This document shows positions 18,630 through 26,642 of a stretch of 64,000 nucleotides of DNA, one piece after another. The stretch lies in the NCBI RefSeq assembly GCF_900112775.1, contig NZ_FOYZ01000002.1, positions 371,669 through 435,668 on the forward strand. The letters are read 5' to 3'. The DNA comes from Anaeromicropila populeti. GTDB lineage: Bacteria; Bacillota; Clostridia; Lachnospirales; Lachnospiraceae. The notes beneath the pieces were generated by a model. That model saw only the letters and a list, made by a program, of their open reading frames with translations. It was not told the origin of the DNA and made no database searches. Position numbers and translations under genes: made by a program. Position 1 is the stretch's first letter. Every line of letters starts with the position of its first letter.

Positions 18630-19541
18630 ATGAAATATAATTATAGTAGAAATGTAAGACAAGATGAACAGCTTCGTGCCAGTTTCAATGAGCTGACACA
18701 GAAGGTTTATGGGTTTAATTTTATTGACTGGTATCAAAAGGGGTATTGGAGTGATAAATATATACCACATGTTCTAGTCGATAACGGCAAAGTGATATCC
18801 AATGTATCAGTTAATCTCATGAAGTTTGAAGTGAATGGAGAAATCAAAAACTATATTCAGCTTGGTACGGTTATGACGGATCCGGATTACCGCGGCCAGG
18901 GGCTTAACAAATATATACTGGAGAGAATACTGGAAGAGTATGAGGGAAAGGTTGACGGTTTTTATTTATTTGGAAACGACAGCGTTCTGGAGTATTATCC
19001 TAAGTTTGGATTTCGGCCGATTCAAGAATATGAGTATAGCCTCAAATTGAGAAGAGAAGCAGTAACGGATGGAGAAATGAGCGGTTACCAAGTAGTGAAG
19101 GTGGATTTATCTGACCAAAATGCATGTGAGAGATTGTACCAGGTCATTCAGAAATACGATGCAGGAAATAAAGAGCATAATCCAAACGACAGTTTTTCTA
19201 TGTATGATAATCTTGGTTTATATCAATTCTGTCTGGCAGAAGAGTACAAAGAAAGTGTGTACTATCTGCCAGACATAGAAGCCTATGTGATTGCGGATTT
19301 CAAGTCCGGAATACTGAATGTATATCAAATTATAAGCAAAAGTGCAATTGATATGGAGCAGTTTGCTGTATCACTGAATGGCGACATAACAGAGATTAAG
19401 TTATGGTTTACACCTACAAATAAAGATGAGTATGAGGTCGGGCTACATAAAGTAGAAGATTCCACTTTATTTATCATAGGAGAAAGTTTAGAACAGGTGG
19501 AAACAGAGAAGAGGATGTTTTCTGTGATATCACATGCGTAA
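18630..19541 (+). CDS. GNAT family N-acetyltransferase, two-domain
   Basis: 303-residue acetyltransferase. The N-terminal GNAT domain has the acetyl-CoA loop as TDPDYRGQGLNKYIL at about residues 86-100 and a conserved FGNDSVLEYYPKFGFRP stretch typical of the Eis-like/GNAT_9 group. A second, less conserved half follows. I chose the ATG at 18630 behind GAAAGGAAAA rather than the open frame extending to 18510, which would overlap the HD gene by 100 bp. Substrate unknown; the operon position hints at modification of the Ter metabolite, but it could be independent. Confidence 0.82.
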   Translation: MKYNYSRNVRQDEQLRASFNELTQKVYGFNFIDWYQKGYWSDKYIPHVLVDNGKVISNVSVNLMKFEVNGEIKNYIQLGTVMTDPDYRGQGLNKYILERILEEYEGKVDGFYLFGNDSVLEYYPKFGFRPIQEYEYSLKLRREAVTDGEMSGYQVVKVDLSDQNACERLYQVIQKYDAGNKEHNPNDSFSMYDNLGLYQFCLAEEYKESVYYLPDIEAYVIADFKSGILNVYQIISKSAIDMEQFAVSLNGDITEIKLWFTPTNKDEYEVGLHKVEDSTLFIIGESLEQVETEKRMFSVISHA

Positions 19542-19633
19542 TAAACATATACACATATTATAAGATAGGGCAATATAATAAAATGTAGAGAGGACAAGAT
19601 GTGTCTTGAGCAAATTAAAGGAGTGGTTTAAAA

Positions 19634-21367
19634 ATGATAAATTTATCAGATGAAATACAAGCCAAGAACATTGAATTACTATTTGAAGGATATTGGGATG
19701 ATGACTTACCTCCGATATTGGATATACAGAGTATGCTGCCTTGTTTAAAGGCAGTAATTAGTAATATTGATAACAATGTTTATACTGATTTTGTGAAAAA
19801 TTCTAACGGTGTTATTACAGAATTTTCAAATACATTTGCGCCACCTTATATATTTAATGATGGAATAGAACCTATTACTTTTTTCAATTTCAAAAAGAAC
19901 GGTGCACTACGAGAAATACAAATTCCCAATTTAAAATACTATTGTGCATTTGTATTGAATTCCATTACTGTATTTGATGAAGTGTTTAAAAAAATATATA
20001 ATGAAGAAAATTTTAAGAAATATATCGCAAATTCAAATTCATATATTATTTTTAATAGAAATTTTTATATTCACAGAGAATATGATGGGGGAACTGTTGA
20101 AATAGAATCAGGAGAATTTGCTGTTAAAAATAACAAAAATACAGGGCAGCTTGCTTATGAAGAAAATAATGCAAGATATTTAGAAAAACAAGGATCTCAT
20201 TTGTATTCTGTAAAAGTTGATATAGAATCATTTTATCCTAACATTTATACACACTATTTAGGGAAGATTAAAGATATGGAACCTTTTCAGGGAGAGATTA
20301 ATTGTGATGAATTTTTTGAGTTTTTAGATTACTATAACATGAAAGTCAATAATAATCAGACAAAAGGAATCATTACAGGAGTATTTTCATCTACAATATC
20401 AGCGGAGTTATTGATGCTTTGTGTTGACTATGATATTAATAAAGCAATTGGAAGTAATGCTAGTTATATAAGATATGTTGATGATTTGACATTTTTTTCA
20501 GATTCATTAGAAAAAATACATTCTAAAATGCCAATGGTTCAAAAGATTTTAAATAAATATAGACTGCGAATTAACAATAGTAAAACCCAGGAAAGAAAGA
20601 GTATTTATAATACGTCTTATGTGGACAGCTATTCCATAAAAGAAAAGTTTATTTTTTTTGATTTCGATTCGGCGGAAGACGTCAAGTTAGATAAAGATAT
20701 TTTTTATAGTATAAAAAGTTATGTTTCGGAAAAATATGATGCAGATGAAAAAACAGAAATTAAAGCCTTTCTTACTTTGCTCAAAGGCGCAATTTCTCAA
20801 GAAAAACTGGTCTTTGATCAAGAAAGTATAGTATCGGAAGCCGTGTATCTTGCATTTTATATGATACAGCTGGCATGTACGGAGCCGCTATTAGTATCGA
20901 GAAGTTATAAGGTTATTTCGGAAATATTAGAAAAACAAAAGGGACAAGAGGGGTATCAGAAAATTATTAATGAATTAAAGAATAAACGCGGTTTTATTAA
21001 TGATACATATCATGATTCTATTTTACAAATCTGGCATTACTACATTTTGAGCAAATACGATGAAAATCTTGACATAAGCAATTATATAACTGATTTTAAT
21101 GAAAGTGAGGTAAATCCCTTAATTTTATCGATGCTAGTCCGTACAGGCAATGATACTAATAAGGATATAATTAAATATATTAAAGATAGATATTTTCAAG
21201 TAGCAGGTAATTCAAATGAGCCAAATAGCTGGATGAATACAGTAATGTTTTCAAAATGGTGGTTACCATTGTTTTCTATTTATTCAAAGGATAAAAAGGA
21301 TTATTATGGTTTTTATTCAAGTAACCATTTCCATTTAATTTACAAGGATATGACAAATGAAATTTAG
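19634..21367 (+). CDS. Abi/DRT-type reverse transcriptase, probable phage defence
   Basis: 577-residue standalone RNA-directed DNA polymerase. Palm motif A is VKVDIESFYPNIYTH with D196, motif B is TKGIITGVFSSTISAEL (243-259), and the catalytic YVDD is Y281-D284 (SYIRYVDDLTFF). About 230 residues after the thumb are helical, as in AbiA/AbiK/Abi-P2 and the UG-type defence-associated RTs. No maturase, endonuclease, integrase or retron repeat is present. The gene is visibly more AT-rich than its neighbours and lies at the end of the Ter run, signs of separate acquisition. The site AAAGGAG is 10 nt before the ATG. I cannot assign a DRT number. Only 92 bp separate it from the upstream gene, leaving little room for a template ncRNA upstream. 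Confidence 0.83.
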   Translation: MINLSDEIQAKNIELLFEGYWDDDLPPILDIQSMLPCLKAVISNIDNNVYTDFVKNSNGVITEFSNTFAPPYIFNDGIEPITFFNFKKNGALREIQIPNLKYYCAFVLNSITVFDEVFKKIYNEENFKKYIANSNSYIIFNRNFYIHREYDGGTVEIESGEFAVKNNKNTGQLAYEENNARYLEKQGSHLYSVKVDIESFYPNIYTHYLGKIKDMEPFQGEINCDEFFEFLDYYNMKVNNNQTKGIITGVFSSTISAELLMLCVDYDINKAIGSNASYIRYVDDLTFFSDSLEKIHSKMPMVQKILNKYRLRINNSKTQERKSIYNTSYVDSYSIKEKFIFFDFDSAEDVKLDKDIFYSIKSYVSEKYDADEKTEIKAFLTLLKGAISQEKLVFDQESIVSEAVYLAFYMIQLACTEPLLVSRSYKVISEILEKQKGQEGYQKIINELKNKRGFINDTYHDSILQIWHYYILSKYDENLDISNYITDFNESEVNPLILSMLVRTGNDTNKDIIKYIKDRYFQVAGNSNEPNSWMNTVMFSKWWLPLFSIYSKDKKDYYGFYSSNHFHLIYKDMTNEI

Positions 21368-21414
21368 AATAATGAAAGTAATTCAGTAAGTAACTAACAG
21401 AAAAAATTAAAAAA

Positions 21415-21447
21415 GGGATGCGGCACAGTGTAAAACGTGCGCATCCC
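21415..21447 (-). terminator. Intrinsic terminator of the aldehyde dehydrogenase gene, possibly bidirectional
   Basis: Stem GGGATGCG (21415-21422) with CGCATCCC (21440-21447), extended by CAC/GTG inside. Read on the minus strand it is followed by TTTTTTAATTTTTT, a classic intrinsic terminator; on the plus strand a weaker GGATTTTATTTT follows, so it may also stop the reverse transcriptase transcript. Confidence 0.82.
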
Positions 21448-21468
21448 GGATTTTATTTTGAAAACAGT

Positions 21469-22854
21469 TTATTTAAAAATTTTTCTAACAAACTTTAATT
21501 TACCATCACTGTATGGCGCATAGAGCAAAGGAGGATCGATCCATTGCTTTGTTTTCAATATACTTTTTTTATGAGAAAAGGCATCAAAACTGCTTTTTCC
21601 ATGATAGCGCCCCATTCCACTGTTGCCAACTCCTCCAAAAGGCAAATTAGGATTAACCAGATGTAAAATGCCATTATTGATACAGCCACCGCCAAATTCA
21701 AAAGTCTCAATGACAAACTTTTCTAGTTCCTTGTTTCTTGTATACAAATATAAGGAAAGTGGATAGCGGTTTTTTCGGATAATAGGAACAATTTCGTTGA
21801 TATCCTTGTAAGTAATGACAGGAAGAATAGGTCCAAATATTTCATCCTGCATAATACTGCTCTCGGGAGTTATCTGATCTATTATGGTTGGAGCAATAAA
21901 AAGGGAATTTTTATCACATTGTCCGCCAATCAGCAGAGTACCTTCGTGCAGCCAGTTTTCTAGAATTTCATATCTTTTTTTGTTGATAATTCTTGCAAAA
22001 TTTTCACTTTCTATCGGATTTTCACCAAAAAAATCTTTTATATAATAAATCATTTTTTCAATAAATACATCCTTAATACTTTCGTGAATTAATAAATAGT
22101 CTGGACATACACAGGTCTGCCCAGCATTAAAAAACTTTGCCCAAGTTAACTTTCTTGCTGATATGTCAATATTAGCATCCTTATGCACGATAACGGGACT
22201 CTTTCCACCTAATTCTAAGGTGACAGGTGTTAAGGTGTCTGCTGCCATAGATAAGATTTTTTTCCCAACAGAGGGGCTTCCAGTAAAGAAAATATGATTA
22301 AACGGAAACCGTTGTATGAGATGGGAACCAATGATTGAGCCAGGTCCCTGAACGACACTAATGTAGTTATCCTCATAAGTTTCCTGAATTATTTTTGCAA
22401 CTAAATTACTGATATGCTTTGTTTGATCAGATGGTTTCAGTATGGCACAATTGCCAGCAGCGATTGCACCAACAAGGGGAGCAAATAGCAGCTGAAATGG
22501 ATAATTCCAAGGACCAATAATTAAAGTGACTCCCAGTGGTTCGGAGTAAAGATAACTGGAAGAGGGATGCAATACAAAAGAAGTATGTACTCTCTTTGGC
22601 TTCATCCATCCCTTTAAATGTTTTAATGTATAGCGTATTTCTTCATATAGAATACCTATTTCTGAGGTAAATGCTTCAAATGCTGGTTTATGAAGATCTA
22701 AATAAAGAGCCTCCATAATTTCTGATTCATATTTTTTAATTACATTTTTTAATTTTATTAGATTTTCTTTTCGAAATTCATAGCCTTTTGTTTTTCCTTC
22801 ATCAAAAAACTGCCTCTTCTTATTAAAAGATTTATCGATCTTAAGAACGTCCAT
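21469..22854 (-). CDS. Aldehyde dehydrogenase, ALDH3-like (fatty aldehyde) family
   Basis: 461-residue NAD(P)-dependent aldehyde dehydrogenase oxidising aldehydes to acids. Visible: NWPF-like motif PWNYPFQLLFAPL, cofactor-binding FTGSPSVGKKI, the catalytic glutamate in TLELGGKSP, the catalytic cysteine in NAGQTCVCPDY and the late EIFGPILPV motif. The C-terminus with basic LKFVRKIFK is like membrane-associated ALDH3 members. The ATG at 22854 is preceded by GGAGG at 8-9 nt; the frame continues to a TTG at 22869 that would swallow that site. Monocistronic, between a promoter (22920-22949) and a strong terminator. Confidence 0.92.
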   Translation of the reverse strand: MDVLKIDKSFNKKRQFFDEGKTKGYEFRKENLIKLKNVIKKYESEIMEALYLDLHKPAFEAFTSEIGILYEEIRYTLKHLKGWMKPKRVHTSFVLHPSSSYLYSEPLGVTLIIGPWNYPFQLLFAPLVGAIAAGNCAILKPSDQTKHISNLVAKIIQETYEDNYISVVQGPGSIIGSHLIQRFPFNHIFFTGSPSVGKKILSMAADTLTPVTLELGGKSPVIVHKDANIDISARKLTWAKFFNAGQTCVCPDYLLIHESIKDVFIEKMIYYIKDFFGENPIESENFARIINKKRYEILENWLHEGTLLIGGQCDKNSLFIAPTIIDQITPESSIMQDEIFGPILPVITYKDINEIVPIIRKNRYPLSLYLYTRNKELEKFVIETFEFGGGCINNGILHLVNPNLPFGGVGNSGMGRYHGKSSFDAFSHKKSILKTKQWIDPPLLYAPYSDGKLKFVRKIFK

Positions 22855-22919
22855 GTTTAAAACCTCCAAACAAATTGGTAAAATATTGGTAAGAATGTAT
22901 AAAGTTGAAGTATGTATCT

Positions 22920-22949
22920 ATTATTGTGTTAGATGAAACATTTTGTCAA
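22920..22949 (-). promoter_or_regulatory. Putative promoter of the aldehyde dehydrogenase gene
   Basis: On the minus strand TTGACA (22949-22944) is followed after 18 bp by AATAAT (22925-22920), about 65 bp before the start codon. No dyad was seen in the spacer. Confidence 0.45.
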
Positions 22950-23339
22950 TACATTTATAAATTTTTTCCCCTTTGAAAAAGAAGAATTCGTATGCTAGAG
23001 TACTATTTAATAAAATATAGTTTGTAAACGACACATGTAATACCACTGGTATGTAAATCTGATTACGGAACATAATTTCGCAACGATGCAGTAGAACAGG
23101 TAGAAATGATATAATATATCTTGACTTTGATACCGTGCTGTACCTTAGAATCAGTATAGAAGGAGGACTTATTTCTAACGCACTGTATAAAATTTGAAGA
23201 TTTTATGGAATGGGAGGCTGTCTAGAGGAAGTACTAAATATTTTTACGACTATTAAGGAAGGTGAAACAAAGGCAAGACAACTGGATTTACTTGTTCCTA
23301 TAAAAAAGCGGCAGGCAGAACAGTAAATTTTTGAAGTTT
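22950..23339. other. Intergenic region with a possible decayed gene
   Basis: This gap between the divergent aldehyde dehydrogenase and sigma-factor genes holds no intact gene. A frame ending at 23326 reads MGGCLEEVLNIFTTIKEG and so on for 38 residues from an ATG at 23210. The same frame continues upstream past a TGA at 23195 into plausible residues, and AGGAGG occurs at about 23161. It may be the C-terminal remnant of a lost regulator, but it is too short to identify. Confidence 0.3.
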
Positions 23340-23369
23340 TGTAACCTTTTTGCCTGTTTCTGTACTAAC
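23340..23369 (+). promoter_or_regulatory. Putative ECF sigma autoregulated promoter
   Basis: TGTAACCTTTTT at 23340-23351 resembles an ECF-type -35 (AAC core), and CTGTACTAAC at 23360-23369 is in the position of an ECF -10 element. It lies just upstream of the ECF sigma gene and lacks a housekeeping -10 TATAAT. Autoregulation is usual for such sigma factors. Confidence 0.45.
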
Positions 23370-23385
23370 AATTAGGAGGTGTAAA

Positions 23386-23901
23386 ATGAACGAGGAGTTT
23401 CAGATGCTTTATGAAAAATATTTTCATGAGATTTACTTGTTTGTCTTAAAGCTTGTTAGCTATAGAACGGATCTGGCGGAGGAGTTAACCCAGGAAGCAT
23501 TCTATCAGGCATTTATTTCTTTATCTCGTTACCGTGGTGAATGCGAAATAAAGACCTGGCTTTGTCAAATAGCAAAGAACACATGTTTTAAGTATTTCAA
23601 GAAAAATCCAATTCAAGTCAGCACTGACACAGAAGAATTTCAGAATAGTAATTTGGGAAAGGGGGGCAATATGCCAGAAGAATATTTTATGAAACAAGAG
23701 CTGATAGAAATTGTAAACAAAAGTATTCTGCAATTGAAAAAAAAGTATAGAGATGTGCTGGTTTATCGTTTGCATTTTGATATGCATTTTAACGAAATTG
23801 GTCGAATCATGAATATCAGTGAGAATTCGGCTAAGGTAATTTATTATCGTGGCAAGGAAATGTTAAAATTAAAATTGGAGGGATACTATTATGGAAAATA
23901 A
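23386..23901 (+). CDS. ECF-type RNA polymerase sigma factor
   Basis: 171-residue sigma-70 family factor with region 2 (YEKYFHEIYLFVLKL...AEELTQEAFYQAF) and region 4 (LKKKYRDVLVYRLHFDMHFNEIGRIMNISENSAKVIYYRGKEML) separated by a short linker, and no regions 1 or 3. It directs RNA polymerase to a stress regulon. The ATG at 23386 has AGGAGGTG 6 nt upstream; the frame upstream of it (to 23350) lies over the promoter. The last 11 bp overlap the next gene, which carries the partner anti-sigma finger. Confidence 0.92.
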   Translation: MNEEFQMLYEKYFHEIYLFVLKLVSYRTDLAEELTQEAFYQAFISLSRYRGECEIKTWLCQIAKNTCFKYFKKNPIQVSTDTEEFQNSNLGKGGNMPEEYFMKQELIEIVNKSILQLKKKYRDVLVYRLHFDMHFNEIGRIMNISENSAKVIYYRGKEMLKLKLEGYYYGK

Positions 23902-24589
23902 AATATGTGCAGTAATAAGAGATATATTGCCTTTGTATTGTGACAATGCAGTAAGTGAGGAAAGTAAGAAGATTATTGAAGGACACTTAGAAGGTTGTGA
24001 AGGATGTAGACAGTATAAGAAGGAACTGAAAGAAGCAGGCAATGTGAATGTTTCAAATAATAAAAACGCTATAAGTAATGAGACTGCAAACATCAAGCAA
24101 ATAGCGGACCGGCTCCGGCGGAGAAAAAGAAATATTGTGATTGGGGTAAGCGCTGCATTTGTACTGGCACTAATCGTATTATCCCAGATATTCCAGATCT
24201 CCGTAATAGCAGGAACAAGTATGGAACCAACTTATTCCGACAAACAGGATATTATAATAAACAGAATGTCATATCGATTTTCTTCACCAAAGAGAGGGGA
24301 CATAATTTATTTTTCACACAATGATGTGCTGAGTATTAAAAGAGTGATTGGTCTTCCTGAGGAAACAATAGAGTTAAAAAATGGAAAACTATATATTGAT
24401 GGGGAATTACTTGAAGAAAACTATTTTGATAGGGAAGTAGGCAACCCAGGTGATATTACGTATCCTGTTACATTAGGTAACGACGAATATTTTGTGATTG
24501 GAGATAATTTAGACAACTCACTAGATAGCAGGCAGTCGGCATATGGTATGATTCAAAGAGATGAAGTCCTGGGAAAAGTGATAAGATAA
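23891..24589 (+). CDS. zf-HC2 anti-sigma domain fused to type I signal peptidase
   Basis: 232-residue fusion. Residues 1-45 form a zinc anti-sigma finger (ILPLYCDNAVSEES then H32-x3-C36-x2-C39). A single membrane helix spans about 81-103. The rest is a signal peptidase I (S26) catalytic domain: nucleophile S110 in GTSMEP, general base K150 in SIKRVIG, and GDNLDNSLDSR at 204-214. The layout puts the finger in the cytoplasm and the peptidase outside. Overlap with the sigma gene implies coupling. The anti-sigma may be controlled by, or control, peptidase state. All catalytic residues are present, so it is probably active. Confidence 0.88.
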   Translation: MENKICAVIRDILPLYCDNAVSEESKKIIEGHLEGCEGCRQYKKELKEAGNVNVSNNKNAISNETANIKQIADRLRRRKRNIVIGVSAAFVLALIVLSQIFQISVIAGTSMEPTYSDKQDIIINRMSYRFSSPKRGDIIYFSHNDVLSIKRVIGLPEETIELKNGKLYIDGELLEENYFDREVGNPGDITYPVTLGNDEYFVIGDNLDNSLDSRQSAYGMIQRDEVLGKVIR

Positions 24590-24604
24590 CCCTTTAAAAT
24601 AGTA

Positions 24605-24635
24605 TTGACTCTATAATTGTTGCAGAGTGTATAAT
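24605..24635 (+). promoter_or_regulatory. MerR-type promoter/operator, site A
   Basis: TTGACT (24605-24610) and TATAAT (24630-24635) are 19 bp apart, the over-long spacer typical of MerR-activated promoters. The spacer holds the dyad ACTCT (24608-24612) ... AGAGT (24624-24628). It drives the hydroxyacyl-CoA dehydrogenase gene and merR, so autoregulation is likely. Four further matching sites lie at 26519, 28146, 39886 and 40582. Confidence 0.8.
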
Positions 24636-24669
24636 ACTCAAAATTATTATTTTAAAGGAGAACGTACAG

Positions 24670-25626
24670 ATGACAAAAGAAGACATTCAAGAAGTAGTTG
24701 TAATTGGAGCAGGACTTATGGGAGCTTCTATTGCTCAATCATTTCCGGAATATGTTACAAATACAAGTATTTACTGCAACGATGCAAAAGAGTTTGAGAG
24801 GGCAAAAACTATCATCAGAAATTGTCAGGAAACTTTGGTTTTACATGGGGTAATAGGGGAAGAAGAATCAAAGAAAGTTCAAGACAGTATCGTGTATACT
24901 ACGGAAAAAAGCTGTTTTGCAAAAGCCGATTTAGTAATTGAGGCAATACCAGAGGTGCTAGAATTAAAGAAAGAGGTTTTCTATGAAATTTCGCGGCTGG
25001 TTCCAAACGAATGCATCCTGGTAACGAATACATCAGCAATTTCTATTAATGAATTGAGTACGGCTGTTCAATATCCAGAGCGATTTTGTGGATCTCATTG
25101 GCTGAATCCGCCACATATTATTCCTCTTGTTGAAATTACCAAGGGGGATTACACGTCGGATAAGGTGGCAGAATTATTATATGACTTGTATAAAAGTATG
25201 CATAAACAGCCAGTTATTCTGAAAAAGGATGTAAAAGGTTTTTTATCAAACAGACTTCAGTTTGCACTGTTAAGAGAAGCCTCCTATCTGGTTGAAAGTG
25301 GAGTTGCAACACCAGAAGATATTGATAAAACTTTGAAATATGGAAACGGACTTCGTTATATGTGCTCTGGTCCATTTAGGATTGCAGATTTAGGTGGAAT
25401 CCAGGTATTTAATAATGTGGCAAAATATCTCTACCCTGATCTTTCGGATGAAAAGAGGGAAAACAGGTTATTAAAGGAGCGGGCAGAAAATGGTGAGCTT
25501 GGAATCTCCACAGGGCGCGGTTTCTATGAATATACATTAGAATCGGCTCTGAAGGAGGAATATGAAAGAGATAAAAAAATACTTCATATTCTACAGATGA
25601 ATCAGGAAACAGAGGCAAGCCTATAA
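24670..25626 (+). CDS. 3-hydroxyacyl-CoA dehydrogenase family protein
   Basis: 318-residue NAD-dependent dehydrogenase. The Rossmann motif is VVIGAGLMGASIAQSF (about 10-25), the catalytic region includes TNTSAISINEL and FCGSHWLNPPHIIPLVEI (catalytic His within SHWLNPP), and the C-terminal helical domain begins after FLSNRLQFALLREA. It oxidises or reduces a 3-hydroxyacyl substrate; the HWLNPPH variant (instead of HFFNP) is shared with opine- or hydroxy-acid-acting relatives, so true fatty acid oxidation is uncertain. There are no thiolase or crotonase genes nearby. It is co-transcribed with the MerR regulator, 60 bp downstream. Confidence 0.87.
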   Translation: MTKEDIQEVVVIGAGLMGASIAQSFPEYVTNTSIYCNDAKEFERAKTIIRNCQETLVLHGVIGEEESKKVQDSIVYTTEKSCFAKADLVIEAIPEVLELKKEVFYEISRLVPNECILVTNTSAISINELSTAVQYPERFCGSHWLNPPHIIPLVEITKGDYTSDKVAELLYDLYKSMHKQPVILKKDVKGFLSNRLQFALLREASYLVESGVATPEDIDKTLKYGNGLRYMCSGPFRIADLGGIQVFNNVAKYLYPDLSDEKRENRLLKERAENGELGISTGRGFYEYTLESALKEEYERDKKILHILQMNQETEASL

Positions 25627-25686
25627 GATTTCCTTGAAATTATGCGCCTGATGCTTTAAGATAATTTACAATGGAGGTATGAAGAC

Positions 25687-26499
25687 GTGGATGGATTATA
25701 TTCTATTGGAGAAACTGCTAGAATTATGGGGATTTCGGTACAAACACTGCGGAATTATTCAAATCTTGAACTGCTAAAACCGCAGTATATCGATCCCAAC
25801 ACGGGGTATAGGTATTATTCGTTCAAGCAATTTCATTATATTGACCGTATAAAATATCTAAGGAATCTTGGTGTATCGCTTAGTGAAATTGAAGATGTGT
25901 TTAAAAGCAACGATATTCATAAGCTGTCTTATTATCTGGACAAACAAAAACAAAGAATTGAAAAAGAAATTAAGGAATTAATGGAAACTAAGGAAGATAT
26001 CCAGTGGTATATGAATTATTTCAACTATTTAGATACCCATCATCTGGATAATATACCGTATATTAAGCATCTGGAAAAAAGGTTTGTTTTAAGTATTCCT
26101 TTTGAAAAGGGAGATACAGTAGAAACGGTAGAAACAAGACTGGCAATATTAAAAACAGGACCTTCTATGGAAAAGGTACATTTTTTAAGACAGTTTGGTT
26201 ATATTGCGGATTTTAAAGATTTGTTAGTGAAAAAGTTTACCAGGCAAGAATATTTTATTTATATAAAAGATACAGCCGGATTGGAAAAGGAACAATATAG
26301 AGAATTACCAGCAGGTGAATATCTTTGTTTTCGGGCAAAAATCTGTACGGAAGACTGGGACGTGGAATTGTTAAAAAAATATTTTGAGCATTTAGAAAAG
26401 TATCCGCCATATATTATTGCAAATGAACATGAGGACAATCTAAGCGAGTATCATAACTGTCCTTATGAAGTACAGATTTTAATTAATGAAGATTTGTAA
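25687..26499 (+). CDS. MerR family transcriptional activator
   Basis: 270-residue regulator. Residues 1-70 are the MerR winged helix (YSIGETARIMGISVQTLRNY...YRYYSFKQFHYIDRIKYLRNLG), followed by the dimer coiled coil (about 85-115) and a C-terminal GyrI/BmrR-like effector domain that should bind a small organic ligand. The start is a GTG at 25687 behind GGAGGT at 25673. It probably binds the dyads in the 19-bp spacers of the five promoters listed here (24605, 26519, 28146, 39886, 40582) and twists them for activation when the ligand is present. Ligand unknown. Confidence 0.9.
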   Translation: MDGLYSIGETARIMGISVQTLRNYSNLELLKPQYIDPNTGYRYYSFKQFHYIDRIKYLRNLGVSLSEIEDVFKSNDIHKLSYYLDKQKQRIEKEIKELMETKEDIQWYMNYFNYLDTHHLDNIPYIKHLEKRFVLSIPFEKGDTVETVETRLAILKTGPSMEKVHFLRQFGYIADFKDLLVKKFTRQEYFIYIKDTAGLEKEQYRELPAGEYLCFRAKICTEDWDVELLKKYFEHLEKYPPYIIANEHEDNLSEYHNCPYEVQILINEDL

Positions 26500-26518
26500 T
26501 AATAATATAATTTAGGGC

Positions 26519-26549
26519 TTGACTCTATAATTACTATAGACATTATGAT
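26519..26549 (+). promoter_or_regulatory. MerR-type promoter/operator, site B
   Basis: TTGACT (26519-26524), 19-bp spacer, TATGAT (26544-26549). The spacer region carries a perfect dyad TCTATA (26524-26529), 5 bp, TATAGA (26535-26540). It precedes the Fe-S protein gene at 26643. Confidence 0.82.
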
Positions 26550-26561
26550 AAGTGTAGGTGA

Positions 26562-26603
26562 AACAGCTATATATTCTGTAAGGAAGCAGAGTATATAGCT
26601 GTT
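26562..26603 (+). other. Strong 5' leader hairpin in the site B transcript
   Basis: AACAGCTATATA (26562-26573) pairs with TATATAGCTGTT (26592-26603), then a mismatch, then TCTG with CAGA, closing an 8-nt loop. It begins a few bases after the expected transcription start. A T-rich stretch follows (26607-26616), so it may be an attenuator or a 5' mRNA stabiliser. Confidence 0.6.
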
Positions 26604-26642
26604 ATAATTTTATTTTGGAATTTTGGAAAAGGAAGTGATACG

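Noticed and set aside
19542..19633. Template ncRNA of a DRT2/DRT9-like system upstream of the reverse transcriptase
   Set aside because: Only 92 bp are available and I see no stable fold; cannot be supported from sequence alone.
22920..22949. Possible sixth MerR-type site at the aldehyde dehydrogenase promoter
   Set aside because: TTGACA is present but the spacer fits 18 bp better and the TCTATA/TATAGA dyad is absent.
23210..23326. Small open frame of 38 residues upstream of the ECF sigma gene
   Set aside because: It has a weak ribosome site and an in-frame stop just upstream; more likely a remnant than a working gene, so only noted within the intergenic entry.
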